The translations under genes were made by a program, and so were the position numbers. Positions 45,238 to 54,293 of a stretch of 64,000 nucleotides of DNA are shown here, in pieces. The stretch is from Synechococcus sp. C9 (GTDB lineage: Bacteria; Cyanobacteriota; Cyanobacteriia; Gloeomargaritales; Gloeomargaritaceae), in NCBI RefSeq assembly GCF_022984075.1, contig NZ_JALAAD010000001.1:1406455-1470454 (forward strand), written 5' to 3'. The notes under the pieces are model-generated. The model ran no database searches and was not told the origin of the DNA. It saw nothing but the letters and a program-made list of their open reading frames with translations. How positions within the stretch are numbered: position 1 is the stretch's first letter; every line of letters starts with the position of its first letter.

Positions 45238-45377
45238 TTTTGGCTTGACACCCTAGCAAAATTTTAACCCCAGGCGAGGGGTTCGCCTCCCAGGTTCCCC
45301 AGCTTCACCGCTCTTGGTTGGCTAGTGTCCCCTTCTAGTGCAAAAATAAAAAAAATTTGATTGAGGCAAGCGGGGTC

Positions 45378-45776
45378 GTGAAACAATTGCGGGCGGTGGT
45401 GATCGGGTTGATGCTCACCTTGGTGGTGATGCTGACGGGCTGTAGCGGGTCAATGGGTACCCTTTCCGGGAATTACACCCAGGATACGTTGAGTTTGGTA
45501 CAGACCCTACGCCAGGCGGTCGCCCTCCCGGAGGATGACCCCCACAAGGCAGAATTTCAAACCGCCGCCCGGGAGCAGATCAACGACTTCGCCGCCCGGT
45601 ATCGGCGGGATGGGGGGATTTCCGGGCTGTTATCCTTTACCACGATGCGAACCGCCCTGAATGCGTTGGCGGGGCACTACAGTTCCTATCCGGGGCGACC
45701 GATTCCCGAAAAGCTGAAAAACCGGATCACGGAGCAGTTAGACCAGGTGGAACTTGCCCTCAAACGGGGGAATTAG
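45378..45776 (+). CDS. psb27: Photosystem II assembly protein Psb27
   Basis: 132 residues from the GTG at 45378. A lipoprotein signal (MLTLVVMLTGC; lipobox cysteine near 26) anchors it in the thylakoid lumen. The mature part is a four-helix bundle: LSGNYTQDTLSLVQTLRQAVALPEDDP then AREQINDFAARYRRDGG, clearly Psb27. It binds CP43 in unfinished or repaired photosystem II and keeps the Mn cluster site open. An upstream TTG (45357) is in frame but would not give a normal signal. The next gene, cofG, starts 5 bases after the stop. Confidence 0.93.
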   Translation: MKQLRAVVIGLMLTLVVMLTGCSGSMGTLSGNYTQDTLSLVQTLRQAVALPEDDPHKAEFQTAAREQINDFAARYRRDGGISGLLSFTTMRTALNALAGHYSSYPGRPIPEKLKNRITEQLDQVELALKRGN

Positions 45777-45781
45777 CGCCC

Positions 45782-46741
45782 ATGACCGAGGTCATCACCT
45801 ACAGTCCGGCGGTGACCCTGGTGCCGACCTACGAATGTTTTAATCGCTGTACCTACTGCAATTTTCGGGTTGCTCCCGGTCACAGCCCCTGGTTAACCCT
45901 AGAGCAGGCGGGTCAACGGTTGGCCACCATCCGCCGCCACAGCCCCCAGGTGACGGAAATTTTACTCCTGAGCGGGGAAGTCCATCCCCACAGCCCCCGC
46001 CGGTCGGAGTGGGTGACGCATTTAGAAAAACTGGCCCAACTGGCCTGGGACTGGGGGTTTTGGCCCCACACCAACTGCGGCCCCCTGACCGAACCGGAGA
46101 TGTGGCAATTGGGCAGGGTGAATGCCTCGATGGGGTTGATGCTGGAACAACTGCGCCCAGATTTACCCGTGCATCGCCATGCCCCCAGTAAAGACCCCGG
46201 TCTGCGGTTGGCGCAACTGGAACAGGCGGGACGGTTGGGGATTCCTTTTACCACCGGGTTACTGCTGGGGATTGGGGAGTCGCCCCAGGATTGGGAAGCT
46301 ACCTTGACCGCCATTGCCGCTTGCCATCGCCGTTGGGGACATATCCAGGAAGTGATTGTGCAACCCTACCGCCTGGGAACAGTGCAGGCTGACCCCTTGC
46401 CCGAATTTGACTTGAATCAATTACCGCTGGTGGTGGGGCTGGCCCGCCGGATTTTGCCCGCCGACATTACCCTGCAAATTCCCCCCAATTTGGTGCACTA
46501 TCCCCAAATTCTCCTGGATTGTTTGGCCGCTGGGGCCCGGGATTTGGGGGGGATTGGCCCCAAGGACGAGGTGAACCCGGATTATCCCTACCCCCAGGTC
46601 GCTACGTTAACCACCCTGTTGGCTTCCCAGGGTTATCGGTTGCAACCCCGATTGCCGATTTATCCCAAATGGTTGCATTCTGACTGGATTTTGCCCCAAT
46701 TTTCCTCCGTCTCAGTACCCAATCGCCAAAAATTAGTGTAA
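45782..46741 (+). CDS. cofG: CofG, 7,8-didemethyl-8-hydroxy-5-deazariboflavin synthase subunit
   Basis: 319 residues. A radical-SAM enzyme; with CofH it makes the deazaflavin Fo. The [4Fe-4S] motif CFNRCTYCNF is near residue 17-26, followed by LLLSGEVHP and, near the C-terminus, NLVHYPQILLDCLAAGARDLGGIGPKDEVNPDYPYP, all matching CofG. In cyanobacteria Fo serves as antenna chromophore of some photolyases; full F420 is not generally made. cofH is not in this window. The gene begins 5 bases after psb27, so the two are probably co-transcribed. Confidence 0.93.
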   Translation: MTEVITYSPAVTLVPTYECFNRCTYCNFRVAPGHSPWLTLEQAGQRLATIRRHSPQVTEILLLSGEVHPHSPRRSEWVTHLEKLAQLAWDWGFWPHTNCGPLTEPEMWQLGRVNASMGLMLEQLRPDLPVHRHAPSKDPGLRLAQLEQAGRLGIPFTTGLLLGIGESPQDWEATLTAIAACHRRWGHIQEVIVQPYRLGTVQADPLPEFDLNQLPLVVGLARRILPADITLQIPPNLVHYPQILLDCLAAGARDLGGIGPKDEVNPDYPYPQVATLTTLLASQGYRLQPRLPIYPKWLHSDWILPQFSSVSVPNRQKLV

Positions 46742-46810
46742 GGTATAAGGTGTTTGTTGGTGCAAATACCTACGGCTTGTTTGTCGTTATTCCCCAGTCG
46801 GGCAGGTTTT

Positions 46811-47110
46811 ATGTCGGAAACCTTACTCAATACTCACAGTGACGAAGCCCTCTCCCGGGAAAGCCGCATGGGTCAACTGCGTCTGCTGTTAGAAACCCTG
46901 CACACGGCGGATGCGGTCGCCAACCAGGGGTACTTCATCACCAGTGCGGAACTGGCCGCTTTGATGGATGTGAATGCCAGTGCGGTGACCAGTCGGGGGG
47001 AAACCTGGGCGTGGCGCAACTGGATCGTTTCACGGGTACGCCGGGAGGGGAACCAAATCCTGTGGCAGTTAGAACGGATTGACGGCCCCCTACCGGACGA
47101 AGAAGCGTAA
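46811..47110 (+). CDS. Small hypothetical protein with a helix-turn-helix-like core
   Basis: 99 residues from the ATG at 46811; the open frame begins earlier but the upstream part looks unconserved. Acidic N-terminal helix, then GYFITSAELAALMDVNASAVTSRGETWAWRNWIVSRVRREGNQILWQLERID. The ITSAELAALMDVNASAVTSR stretch reads like a helix-turn-helix, and I recall similar proteins in other cyanobacteria. DNA binding is plausible but unproven. It follows cofG by 69 bases and converges with the J-domain gene. Confidence 0.65.
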   Translation: MSETLLNTHSDEALSRESRMGQLRLLLETLHTADAVANQGYFITSAELAALMDVNASAVTSRGETWAWRNWIVSRVRREGNQILWQLERIDGPLPDEEA

Positions 47111-47123
47111 CCATAGAGGAGAT

Positions 47124-47750
47124 TCACCGGGAAAAACCCGCTTGGCGAGCCGACTGCCAGGCTCGTTGCCGTTGCTCCCCCGCCCGTCGAAACAGGGCTT
47201 CGCTGGTCTGGAGGTACTGCTCGCTGTAGCTTTGGGTGAACCAATGCAGGTCTTCCAGGGCATCGTGCAAATGGTTCAAACAGTGGTACAGCCCACTGGC
47301 AACCCCGGCGAGGGCAGGGGGATTGGCTTGACTGCGAAACAGGGCTTCCGCCTGCTGGAGGGTGTGGCGACAGGCGAGCAGATACCGGTTAAATTCCGCC
47401 ATACAGGCATCATCAAAGGGGTCAGCGGCTAACCGTTCCAACTGCTGGCGACGGGTGCCCAAAATCCGGTTTACCCGTTGATCCACTGGCTGAAACACCT
47501 CCCGCCACCAAAGCTGGGGCGCCGGGGGGGGCGGACAGGGAAGGCTGGTCGTCGTCTGTCGCTGGTCGTAGGCACGCCGTTGCACTGGGTCACCCAACAC
47601 TTCATAGGCGAGATTCAGGGCAATCATCCGCTCATGCCCCTGGGGATTGGTGTCGGGGTGGCAGAGCTTGACTAGGCGGCGGTAGGCGGCTTTGACCTGA
47701 GCATGGGTGGCATTGGGACGCAAGCCCAGGGTTTGGTAATGGTCACTCAT
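47124..47750 (-). CDS. J-domain protein (DnaJ-like)
   Basis: 208 residues. The N-terminal J domain (about 1-66) has the HPD motif in VKLCHPDTNPQGHERM, which stimulates Hsp70 ATPase. There is no Gly/Phe or zinc-finger region. The remaining part is helical with Cys and Trp residues (QALRYTLQQAE-like helices, LYHCLNHLHDALEDLHW) and unlike known client-binding domains. It overlaps pcyA by 4 bases (ATGA), so its translation is coupled to that of the bilin reductase. A role in phycobiliprotein or heme-linked chaperoning is possible. Confidence 0.87.
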   Translation of the reverse strand: MSDHYQTLGLRPNATHAQVKAAYRRLVKLCHPDTNPQGHERMIALNLAYEVLGDPVQRRAYDQRQTTTSLPCPPPPAPQLWWREVFQPVDQRVNRILGTRRQQLERLAADPFDDACMAEFNRYLLACRHTLQQAEALFRSQANPPALAGVASGLYHCLNHLHDALEDLHWFTQSYSEQYLQTSEALFRRAGEQRQRAWQSARQAGFSR

Positions 47751-48457
47751 GTCTGGGGCAGGTCAAACAACACCGTCGTCATATAGCGTTCCGTCCAGGT
47801 ATTGCCAAAGGCTCGCTCCAACACCCGCCGGGTTTTGTCATTCTGCTGTTGCTGGCGGCAGTAATAACTCTGCTGGGATTGGTGTTGCTGCGCCAAGGCG
47901 GGGGAAAGGGGCTGGCTCGCTAAAGCGTGTTGACAATGTAATTTTAATATCTGCCCCACATAATCCACAAATCGTTGCTGTTCCAATTCATCCACCGGGC
48001 GGACAAACAGACAAAATTCCGAAAAAATATCTCCCCAGGGCGGCAGGGGGCGGGGTTGCTGAAAGGGGTCAGGGGTCAGGGCGGTCAAGTCCCGCACATA
48101 GGCAGATGGCAGGGAATGATCCACTCGGGTGGGGGACAAATCCACAATCGCCGCACTCACCTGTCCCCGTCCCGCCACAATATCCGTGCCAAACACGGGC
48201 AGATCATAACAAGTGCGGGGGAACATCACACAGTGCAAAATGTCCAGATTATCCCCCACCTGCGCCAGTTCCAGATGCAGTTTGCGAAAATGGGGGGTTT
48301 GGTAACACAGATTGTGGATACGCACCCGTTCCCCTTCCAAATGCCCTTCCACGTAGCCCAAATCCGCCGGGAGGGGGTAGGGCTGGAGGGGCAAACTCCC
48401 CTCCCATATCTGGCGAATCACCTCACTCAACTGGGCAATCAACGGGTGTTGGATCAC
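47747..48457 (-). CDS. pcyA: Phycocyanobilin:ferredoxin oxidoreductase
   Basis: 236 residues from the GTG at 48457; the frame is open 16 codons further. PcyA reduces biliverdin IX-alpha to phycocyanobilin, the phycobilisome and phytochrome chromophore, with electrons from ferredoxin. Matches to known PcyA: DLGYVEGHLEGE with the catalytic Glu, CYQTPHFRKLHLELAQVG with the His, NLDILHCVMFPR with the Asp, PPWGDIFSEFCLFVRP and NDKTRRVLERAFG. All three catalytic residues appear intact. It overlaps the J-domain gene by 4 bases. Confidence 0.95.
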   Translation of the reverse strand: MIQHPLIAQLSEVIRQIWEGSLPLQPYPLPADLGYVEGHLEGERVRIHNLCYQTPHFRKLHLELAQVGDNLDILHCVMFPRTCYDLPVFGTDIVAGRGQVSAAIVDLSPTRVDHSLPSAYVRDLTALTPDPFQQPRPLPPWGDIFSEFCLFVRPVDELEQQRFVDYVGQILKLHCQHALASQPLSPALAQQHQSQQSYYCRQQQQNDKTRRVLERAFGNTWTERYMTTVLFDLPQT

Positions 48458-48565
48458 GGCAACCGCAGGAAACCTCCACTTTCTAGGATAACCAGCCCAG
48501 CCCACAGTTTATGATCGGAATGAATCCCCTGACCGAGGGTGCCGTCCCATCATTGCTAACTTTGG

Positions 48566-49807
48566 GTGGAATTGCTTGTGTCCTTGCCCCTGAACCTGAT
48601 GTTACCCCCCATCCTGGGCACGCTGATTGGTTATTTCACCAATGATATTGCCATTCGGATGCTCTTTCGTCCCTACCGCCCCTGGTATGTGGGTCGCTAC
48701 CGGCTCCCCTTTACCCCCGGTCTGATCCCCAGCAACCAAGGACGACTTGCTTCCCGGATTGCCGATACGATCACCCGCTCCCTACTCACCCCGGAAGAGT
48801 TGCAAAATATCGCCCGCAGGCTGTTGCAATTGGAACGCACCCAAGCGGCAATTTATTGGTTACTCCAAACTGCCCTCAATCAAGTCAAACTGGAGGAATA
48901 CAAAGCCCGCACCGCCAAAATTTTAGCCGGAATTTTACACGATTTCCTCGGGCAATCGTTACCCAGACTCTTGCGAATTTTAGCCCGCCAGGAAGACTTT
49001 TTAGCTGAGCAAATCAACCAAATTTTTGACCGCTTTTTACTGGAATTTCGTCTTTCTGCGACTCAAGCAGAACAGGTGGCGGATTGGCTCTTGGAATTGG
49101 TATTAACCCCTGATCTGCTGCGGCGAGCCTTGGTGGATTTTTTAACCGATGAAACCATTGATGTGATTGACCAGGATTTACGGGAACAAACCACCGGCAC
49201 CTACTGGGTCGTGGCGAACTTTTTTGGGGTGCGGAATGGCTTGATGCGTCTGCGGCGGTTTTGTATCGAAGAACCGGAAACTGCCAATCAACGGCTGGCG
49301 GAATTGATGCAATCCCTGGGGTTAAAATCCCGCCTTACTGAGCTAATCCAAGAATTATCCCTGCAAAATTTGCCCGTACTCACCATGCACAAACTCCGCA
49401 AACAACTGCGGGAACTGGTGCGGGAATATCTACAAACCGATGGTCCAGCCTTGATTCGAAACCTGAGTAACTCCCTCAACTGGGATGAAATTGCCCATTT
49501 GATTCTCACCCGTTTACGCAGTTCATCTATTATGAATAGTTCCCTGAGTTTAATCAGCGAAGAATTAGCGTTAATTATTGAGCGTTACTTAGAAAAAGAC
49601 CTGGAACAAGTGATTGCCCAAGTGATCCCTATTTTAGATATTGACCAGGCGATTATTGACCGGGTCAATGCCACATCCCCAGCGGATTTAGAAGCCGGGA
49701 TTCAGGGCATTGTACGCAGTGAATTACAGGCGATTGTCAACCTGGGGGGCATCCTGGGGCTGTTGGTGGGGTTGGGGCAGTCCCTCTGGCTCTGGGGGCA
49801 AACCTGA
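48566..49807 (+). CDS. DUF445 family membrane protein
   Basis: 413 residues. N-terminal membrane helix with [26 protein letters not shown] near 12-37, followed by [31 protein letters not shown]; these are DUF445 hallmarks. A long helical middle (about 70-370) precedes a C-terminal membrane helix (about 388-410, [17 protein letters not shown]). Function unknown; the topology suggests a protein that ties the membrane to another layer. The start is GTG (48566). It is divergent from pcyA. Confidence 0.87.
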   Translation: MELLVSLPLNLMLPPILGTLIGYFTNDIAIRMLFRPYRPWYVGRYRLPFTPGLIPSNQGRLASRIADTITRSLLTPEELQNIARRLLQLERTQAAIYWLLQTALNQVKLEEYKARTAKILAGILHDFLGQSLPRLLRILARQEDFLAEQINQIFDRFLLEFRLSATQAEQVADWLLELVLTPDLLRRALVDFLTDETIDVIDQDLREQTTGTYWVVANFFGVRNGLMRLRRFCIEEPETANQRLAELMQSLGLKSRLTELIQELSLQNLPVLTMHKLRKQLRELVREYLQTDGPALIRNLSNSLNWDEIAHLILTRLRSSSIMNSSLSLISEELALIIERYLEKDLEQVIAQVIPILDIDQAIIDRVNATSPADLEAGIQGIVRSELQAIVNLGGILGLLVGLGQSLWLWGQT

Positions 49808-49845
49808 TATAGTGACAGGGAGACGAACCCGCATTTTTCGCCACC

Positions 49846-50685
49846 ATGCTGATTCCTGACGTGCGCTTGCTGGTGCTTGACCTAGATGGTACGGTCGTGG
49901 GTGATGACAATTGCATTACCCCGGCGGTGAAATCTGCGGTGGCATTGGTGCGACAAAGGGGGATTAAAGTGGCGATTGCCACCGGACGGATGTACCGTTC
50001 TGCCCTGCGATTTTATCGGGAATTGGACTTAACTTTACCCCTCTTGAGCTACCAGGGGGCGTGGATTCAGGACCCCCACACCGGGGAACGACATCGCCAT
50101 TGCCCGATTGACCCCCAACGGGCGTTGGAACTGTTGGATTATTTTGAACAGGCGGATTTGAGTCCCCATTTGTCCATCCATTTTTATCTCAATGACCAGT
50201 TGTATGTGCAGGAAATGCGTCCCGATACGGATCAGTACGCCAAACGCACGTTGATTCAGCCAATTTTGGTGGATGATTTGCGCCTAACCCTGGCGGCAGT
50301 GGGCATTGCTCCCACCAAAGTCCTCGCCGTGAGTGAAGACCCCCGGATTGTGGATCAGATGATTGATACCTTACAAAAGCGGTACGATAAAAGTGAATTG
50401 TACTTAACCCGTTCCGCCCCCATTTACTTTGAAGCCGCCAATCCCCAGGTCAACAAAGGGGTAGCAGTGCAGTACTTGGCAGAGGAATTATTGGGTATTA
50501 CCCGGGCGCAGGTGGTGGCGATTGGGGACAATTACAATGACCTAGAAATGTTGGAGTACGCTGGCGTGGGGATTGCGATGGGGAATGCGCCCTTAGAAGT
50601 ACAACAGCAGGCAGATTGGGTAGCACCAACAGTCGAAGAGGACGGGGTGGTGACGGCGATCAAAACCTGGGTTTTGGGGGAATGA
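49846..50685 (+). CDS. HAD-superfamily hydrolase, Cof type
   Basis: 279 residues. HAD motifs: DLDGTVVGDD near 9-18 with the nucleophile Asp, VAIATGRMYRSA near 45, Lys in NKGVAVQYLAEELLG near 205 and GDNYNDLEMLEYAGVGIAMGNA near 227. A type C2B cap lies between motifs 1/2 and 3. Cof-type enzymes dephosphorylate sugar or flavin phosphates; the substrate is unknown. The stop overlaps the ATG of the methyltransferase gene (ATGA), starting a run of three coupled genes. Confidence 0.92.
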   Translation: MLIPDVRLLVLDLDGTVVGDDNCITPAVKSAVALVRQRGIKVAIATGRMYRSALRFYRELDLTLPLLSYQGAWIQDPHTGERHRHCPIDPQRALELLDYFEQADLSPHLSIHFYLNDQLYVQEMRPDTDQYAKRTLIQPILVDDLRLTLAAVGIAPTKVLAVSEDPRIVDQMIDTLQKRYDKSELYLTRSAPIYFEAANPQVNKGVAVQYLAEELLGITRAQVVAIGDNYNDLEMLEYAGVGIAMGNAPLEVQQQADWVAPTVEEDGVVTAIKTWVLGE

Positions 50686-51725
50686 AGCCGCAGTATTGTA
50701 CCAGTACATTTATCCGATGGTCGGGCGCAAGTACCGAGGCGGTGTTTGGCTGGAGTCAACGGTCTGCGGTGCCCCTAACGCCCAGGCAATGTGCCATTTT
50801 AGAGTGTTTTGTGCATCCCCAAACCCGAGAATCGGGTTACAAGATTTATCAAGAGTTCCAAGCGCAATTTCCAGGTATTCAGTTAACAGAATTGGGCGAT
50901 GATATCTTAATTAAAATCATGCAACAGGAAATCGTTTATCTAACCCAAGGATTTGCCAGTTATTTAGAACCGTATGAACAGGTGAATTTAACTGCTAAAA
51001 TCCCCCTGTTTTCTCCCTATCCAGAAATAGAGTTTTGGGAATTTGAGAGGGAATTTCAAGAACTTTATACTCTAGGGTTAATTGTCCCGGCGGTCGGGCA
51101 GGTGAATTGGGGGGATTTGCGCCGGAGTGTTCCTTTGTGTGGGATTACGGGATTTTCCCGGGGGACACCCATTGACCGCTATTACCAAAAGCAATTTTTG
51201 CAAGCGGTTGGGGATAAAATCATGGGTAATGTTTTAGAAATTGGGGGGGTTGCCAAAGACCGGGAATTTTATGAATTAGATGTGTCAAAAATCACGTCCT
51301 ATCATTGTATGAATATTGCGCCGGGGGCGGGGGTAGATTTTGTGGGGGATGCCCATGATCCTGAAGTAATCCCAGCGGCTTCTGTAGATACGATTTTAAT
51401 TTTTAACGTGCTGGAACATTGTTACGATCCGGGGCTGGTGATCCGCAATATCCACCAGTGGCTGAAACCGGGGGGCTGGTGTCTGGCTTTGGTGCCAACG
51501 GCGCAGAGATTGCACGACCGACCAGCGGACTATTGGCGGTTATTACCTGATGGCTTAAATTATTTATTTCGCAACTATGCCCAATGTCATTTATATACCT
51601 ATGGAAATACATTAACCGTTTTGGCAACCTTTTTAGGGATAGCGGCGGAAGAATTAACCCCAGTAGAATTGGATATGAAACACCCGGATTACCCAGTGAT
51701 TGCTTGTGTGGCGGCGCAGAAATGA
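50682..51725 (+). CDS. SAM-dependent methyltransferase-like protein
   Basis: 347 residues from the ATG at 50682. The C-terminal half has a class I pattern: GNVLEIGGVAKD near 183, VDFVGDAHDPEVIPAASVDTILIFNVLEHCYDPGLVIRNIHQWLKPGGWCLALVP near 218-270, followed by DRPADYWRLLPDGLNYLF. The N-terminal ~170 residues are not recognised. The first glycine-rich motif is unusual (EIGGV rather than ExGxGxG), so SAM binding is likely but not certain. Coupled on both sides by ATGA overlaps to the HAD and solute-binding genes. Confidence 0.82.
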   Translation: MKPQYCTSTFIRWSGASTEAVFGWSQRSAVPLTPRQCAILECFVHPQTRESGYKIYQEFQAQFPGIQLTELGDDILIKIMQQEIVYLTQGFASYLEPYEQVNLTAKIPLFSPYPEIEFWEFEREFQELYTLGLIVPAVGQVNWGDLRRSVPLCGITGFSRGTPIDRYYQKQFLQAVGDKIMGNVLEIGGVAKDREFYELDVSKITSYHCMNIAPGAGVDFVGDAHDPEVIPAASVDTILIFNVLEHCYDPGLVIRNIHQWLKPGGWCLALVPTAQRLHDRPADYWRLLPDGLNYLFRNYAQCHLYTYGNTLTVLATFLGIAAEELTPVELDMKHPDYPVIACVAAQK

Positions 51726-52969
51726 AACGGCTATTGGTAAGTTTATTACTCAGTATTCTACTCTTAGGTTGTCAAGGCTCTGGTTCCTCAGATATTACTC
51801 CATTAACCTTAACCCTATGGCATGGCATTAATCCCCCTAGCAATCGGGTGATTTTCGAGCAATTGGTCGCCCAATTTAATGCCCAACAAACCGATATACA
51901 GGTGCAACCCATTTATGTGGGACAGGCGGATCAACAGTTTCCGAAAATTCTCACCGCTATTGTGGGGAATAGCCCCCCGGATTTGCTTTGGTTTGACAGT
52001 TTATTGACGGGTAGATTAGTAGATTTACAGGGCATTGTCCCTTTGACGGATTGGTTAAATCAAGGGGGTCGGCTTGCCAATTTAGACCCATCGTTGATCC
52101 CCGGTATGACTTTTGAAGGGGAATTGTGGTCGGTGCCGTTTACGACCAGTAATTTAGGCATTTTTTATCGTCCTGACCTGTTTGCGGCGGCGGGGATTAC
52201 CCAATTGCCCCGGACGTGGGAGGAATTGGCGCAGGTGGCACAGAAATTAACCCAGGATCGGAATGGGGATGGTCGTCCCGACCAGTACGGTTTGCTGTTG
52301 CCTTTGGGCAAGGGGGAATGGACGGTGTTTTCCTGGTTGCCCTTTTGGTTTAGTGCCGGGGGGGAGGTGGTGAATGGCACGGTGCCGTTGTTGACCGAGG
52401 CGAGTCTGGGTGCATTACATTTTTGGCAAAAATTACTGCACATGGGGGTGGCGCTACTCTCCGCACCGGAGCGGGGCTATGAGCAGGAGGGGTTTATCCA
52501 GGGGCGGGTGGCGATGCAGATTACGGGACCTTGGACGTTGGGGTATCTGAGTCAAACGGGGGTGCCGTTTAGCGTCATGCCCATCCCCCAGGCGGTACGA
52601 CCGGCGACGATTGTGGGGGGTGCGAATGTATTTTTGATGCGGACCAATCCCCGGCGAGAACAGGCGGCACTGCGGTTTTTGGATTACATTTTGGGGGATG
52701 AATTTCAAGTGGCTTGGGCACGCCAAACCGGGGCATTACCCGTGACCCAATCCGCCCGCCAAGACCCGGAATACCAGGCTTTTTTGGCTGACCATCCCCT
52801 TTTGCAGGTGTTTTTGACCCAGACCCAAGTTGCCTATTCCCGCCCGAATGGAGCGGATTACAACCGGTTGTCGAACTGTTTGGGGCGGACGATTGAGGCG
52901 ACGTTGTTGGGACAAACCCCGGAGCGGGCGGTGGCACAAAATCGGCAGAGGTGTCCAGCGGCATCGTAA
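51722..52969 (+). CDS. ABC sugar-type solute-binding lipoprotein
   Basis: 415 residues from the ATG at 51722, which gives a clean lipoprotein signal (KRLLVSLLLSILLLGCQG; lipobox Cys near 18). The mature part belongs to the family 1 extracellular binding proteins (UgpB/MalE-like): LTLWHGINPPSNRVIFEQLVAQFNAQ, PDLLWFDSLLTGRLVDLQGIVPLTDWL, SVPFTTSNLGIFYRPDLFAAAGI and GRVAMQITGPWTLGY. The ligand is unknown; sugars or glycerol phosphate are typical. No permease or ATPase genes are beside it, so it may share a transporter encoded elsewhere. Confidence 0.93.
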   Translation: MKRLLVSLLLSILLLGCQGSGSSDITPLTLTLWHGINPPSNRVIFEQLVAQFNAQQTDIQVQPIYVGQADQQFPKILTAIVGNSPPDLLWFDSLLTGRLVDLQGIVPLTDWLNQGGRLANLDPSLIPGMTFEGELWSVPFTTSNLGIFYRPDLFAAAGITQLPRTWEELAQVAQKLTQDRNGDGRPDQYGLLLPLGKGEWTVFSWLPFWFSAGGEVVNGTVPLLTEASLGALHFWQKLLHMGVALLSAPERGYEQEGFIQGRVAMQITGPWTLGYLSQTGVPFSVMPIPQAVRPATIVGGANVFLMRTNPRREQAALRFLDYILGDEFQVAWARQTGALPVTQSARQDPEYQAFLADHPLLQVFLTQTQVAYSRPNGADYNRLSNCLGRTIEATLLGQTPERAVAQNRQRCPAAS

Positions 52970-53000
52970 CCACATCCCCTGCCTTTCTTCCAACACCAAA

Positions 53001-53348
53001 TTATTTAGCCTGATTTTGAAATTCTTCCATCGCTTCAACGGCATAGCTGGCATACATGAGGGCAGGTCCACCCCCCATCGCAATCGCCACACTCAGGGTT
53101 TCCATGATTTCCTCAGAGCTTGCGCCAGCGTGAAGAGCGGCACGGGTATGAAATGCAATACAACCCTGGCAGTGGCTGGTAACGCCGATTGCTAAAGCCA
53201 TTAATTCTTTCGTTTTGGTGTCTAAAGCACCTGCGGTTGAAGAGGAACGGCTCAGGGCATAAAAAGCCCGCATGGTTTCGGGGATTGCCTGAGCAATTTT
53301 ACTGGTGTAGGTCTTGATATGGTCAATTTCTTGTTGGTAGGAAGTCAT
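53001..53348 (-). CDS. Carboxymuconolactone decarboxylase / AhpD-family protein
   Basis: 115 residues from the ATG at 53348. All-helical CMD fold with LDTKTKELMALAIGVTSHCQGCIAFHTRAALHAGASSEEIMETL; the CxxC plus His three residues on is the AhpD-type redox centre. Such proteins reduce peroxide-linked disulfides or act in detoxification; some are only related by fold. The C-terminus (GGPALMYASYAVEAMEEF) is also typical. The open frame upstream (to 53402) is unlikely to be translated. Confidence 0.88.
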   Translation of the reverse strand: MTSYQQEIDHIKTYTSKIAQAIPETMRAFYALSRSSSTAGALDTKTKELMALAIGVTSHCQGCIAFHTRAALHAGASSEEIMETLSVAIAMGGGPALMYASYAVEAMEEFQNQAK

Positions 53349-53473
53349 TGCCCTAGCCCCGAGATTTTTTTTGTTAACTACGTTGCTAATTAAATCATAC
53401 AACGTGAATTACTGTACCATTAAATCACATCATTAAAAAGTCCCCCCCACTAGGAAATCCTATAGGCTAGAAA

Positions 53474-53547
53474 TATAGCAGTCCTAAAAACCAAAGACGG
53501 GGGCGGTGCCCCTGCGACCGCTAACTTTGAATTTGTAAAGGTACCCC
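53474..53547. repeat. Hybrid mini-element (type 1 left, type 3 right)
   Basis: Starts TATAGCAGTCCTA, then directly the core AAACCAAAGACGGGGGCGGTGCCCCTGCGACC without the usual type 1 left arm. The right arm is type 3: GCTAACTTTGAATTTGTAAAGGTACCCC matches the inverted type 3 end GCTAATTTTGAATTGATAGAGGTACTC of 16251. It lies between the CMD-family gene and sufR. Confidence 0.78.
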
Positions 53548-53608
53548 TAAATTAACAATTAAATTAACAATTAAGAAATTAAGAAATAAACGTGTCAGGT
53601 ACTGCACC

Positions 53609-54241
53609 TTAGGAGCGGGGGCGTACTAAATAACCGCATTGGTGTTCGCCATCCACAATCCAGTGGGTGCGCTCGACGGTGCAATCGGGGAGGGCGGTGG
53701 CAAAAAGTTCTAGCTCATGGTCACATACCCTCGGAAAAGTCTCGGCAACGGCGGCAATCGCACAGGTATGCTCCGTGACCACAAACCCCTTGGGCGTGAC
53801 CTGGGACTCCGCCATGTACCCCTCGGAACGGCGTAACTGCACCAACCGTTCGATCCGACTGGCTAAATCCCCCTGCCCTAGGGCTTCCCGGTAAGCCATT
53901 GCTTTCGATTGCCATTGGTGCGCCAAAATTTGCCCCAACTGCTCCCGCCCTAGGGTTTTGTGCAAGGTCGCCAACAAATCCACCGCAAATTCGCCGTAGC
54001 GATTGGGAAATTGCGCCCGTCCCTGGCGACTGAGGGTGTACTGGTGTTGGGGTCGTCCCATGCTCCCCCCCTGCACCACGTGCTGAATCAAACCTTCCTG
54101 TTCCAAATCCTTCAAGTGTCGGCGAATCGCCTGGGGCGTTACCTGCAAAACATCCGCCAACTCCTGAGCCGTGGCTTGCCCCCGCCGCAACAATTGCACT
54201 AAAATGTCATATTTAGTGGACGCTTGCTCAATCCGAACCAC
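53609..54241 (-). CDS. sufR: SufR, iron-sulfur-sensing repressor of the suf operon
   Basis: 210 residues. DeoR/MarR-like winged helix at the N-terminus (ATAQELADVLQVTPQAIRRHLKDLEQEGLIQ near 23-53). The C-terminal cluster-binding region has EHTCAIAAVAETFPRVCDHE and DGEHQCGY; the spaced cysteines bind a [4Fe-4S] cluster that controls DNA binding. SufR represses sufBCDS and itself when clusters are plentiful. It starts with GTG and is divergent from sufB over 143 bases that hold two dyads fitting SufR operators. Confidence 0.95.
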   Translation of the reverse strand: MVRIEQASTKYDILVQLLRRGQATAQELADVLQVTPQAIRRHLKDLEQEGLIQHVVQGGSMGRPQHQYTLSRQGRAQFPNRYGEFAVDLLATLHKTLGREQLGQILAHQWQSKAMAYREALGQGDLASRIERLVQLRRSEGYMAESQVTPKGFVVTEHTCAIAAVAETFPRVCDHELELFATALPDCTVERTHWIVDGEHQCGYLVRPRS

Positions 54242-54293
54242 AGGATCACCCCCGGCTGAAGTATAAAACGGGGAAACTAATTTTATTCTAAAG

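Noticed and set aside
46811-47110. Second F420/Fo pathway gene beside cofG
   Set aside because: No radical-SAM or other cofactor motif; the sequence looks more like a small helix-turn-helix protein.
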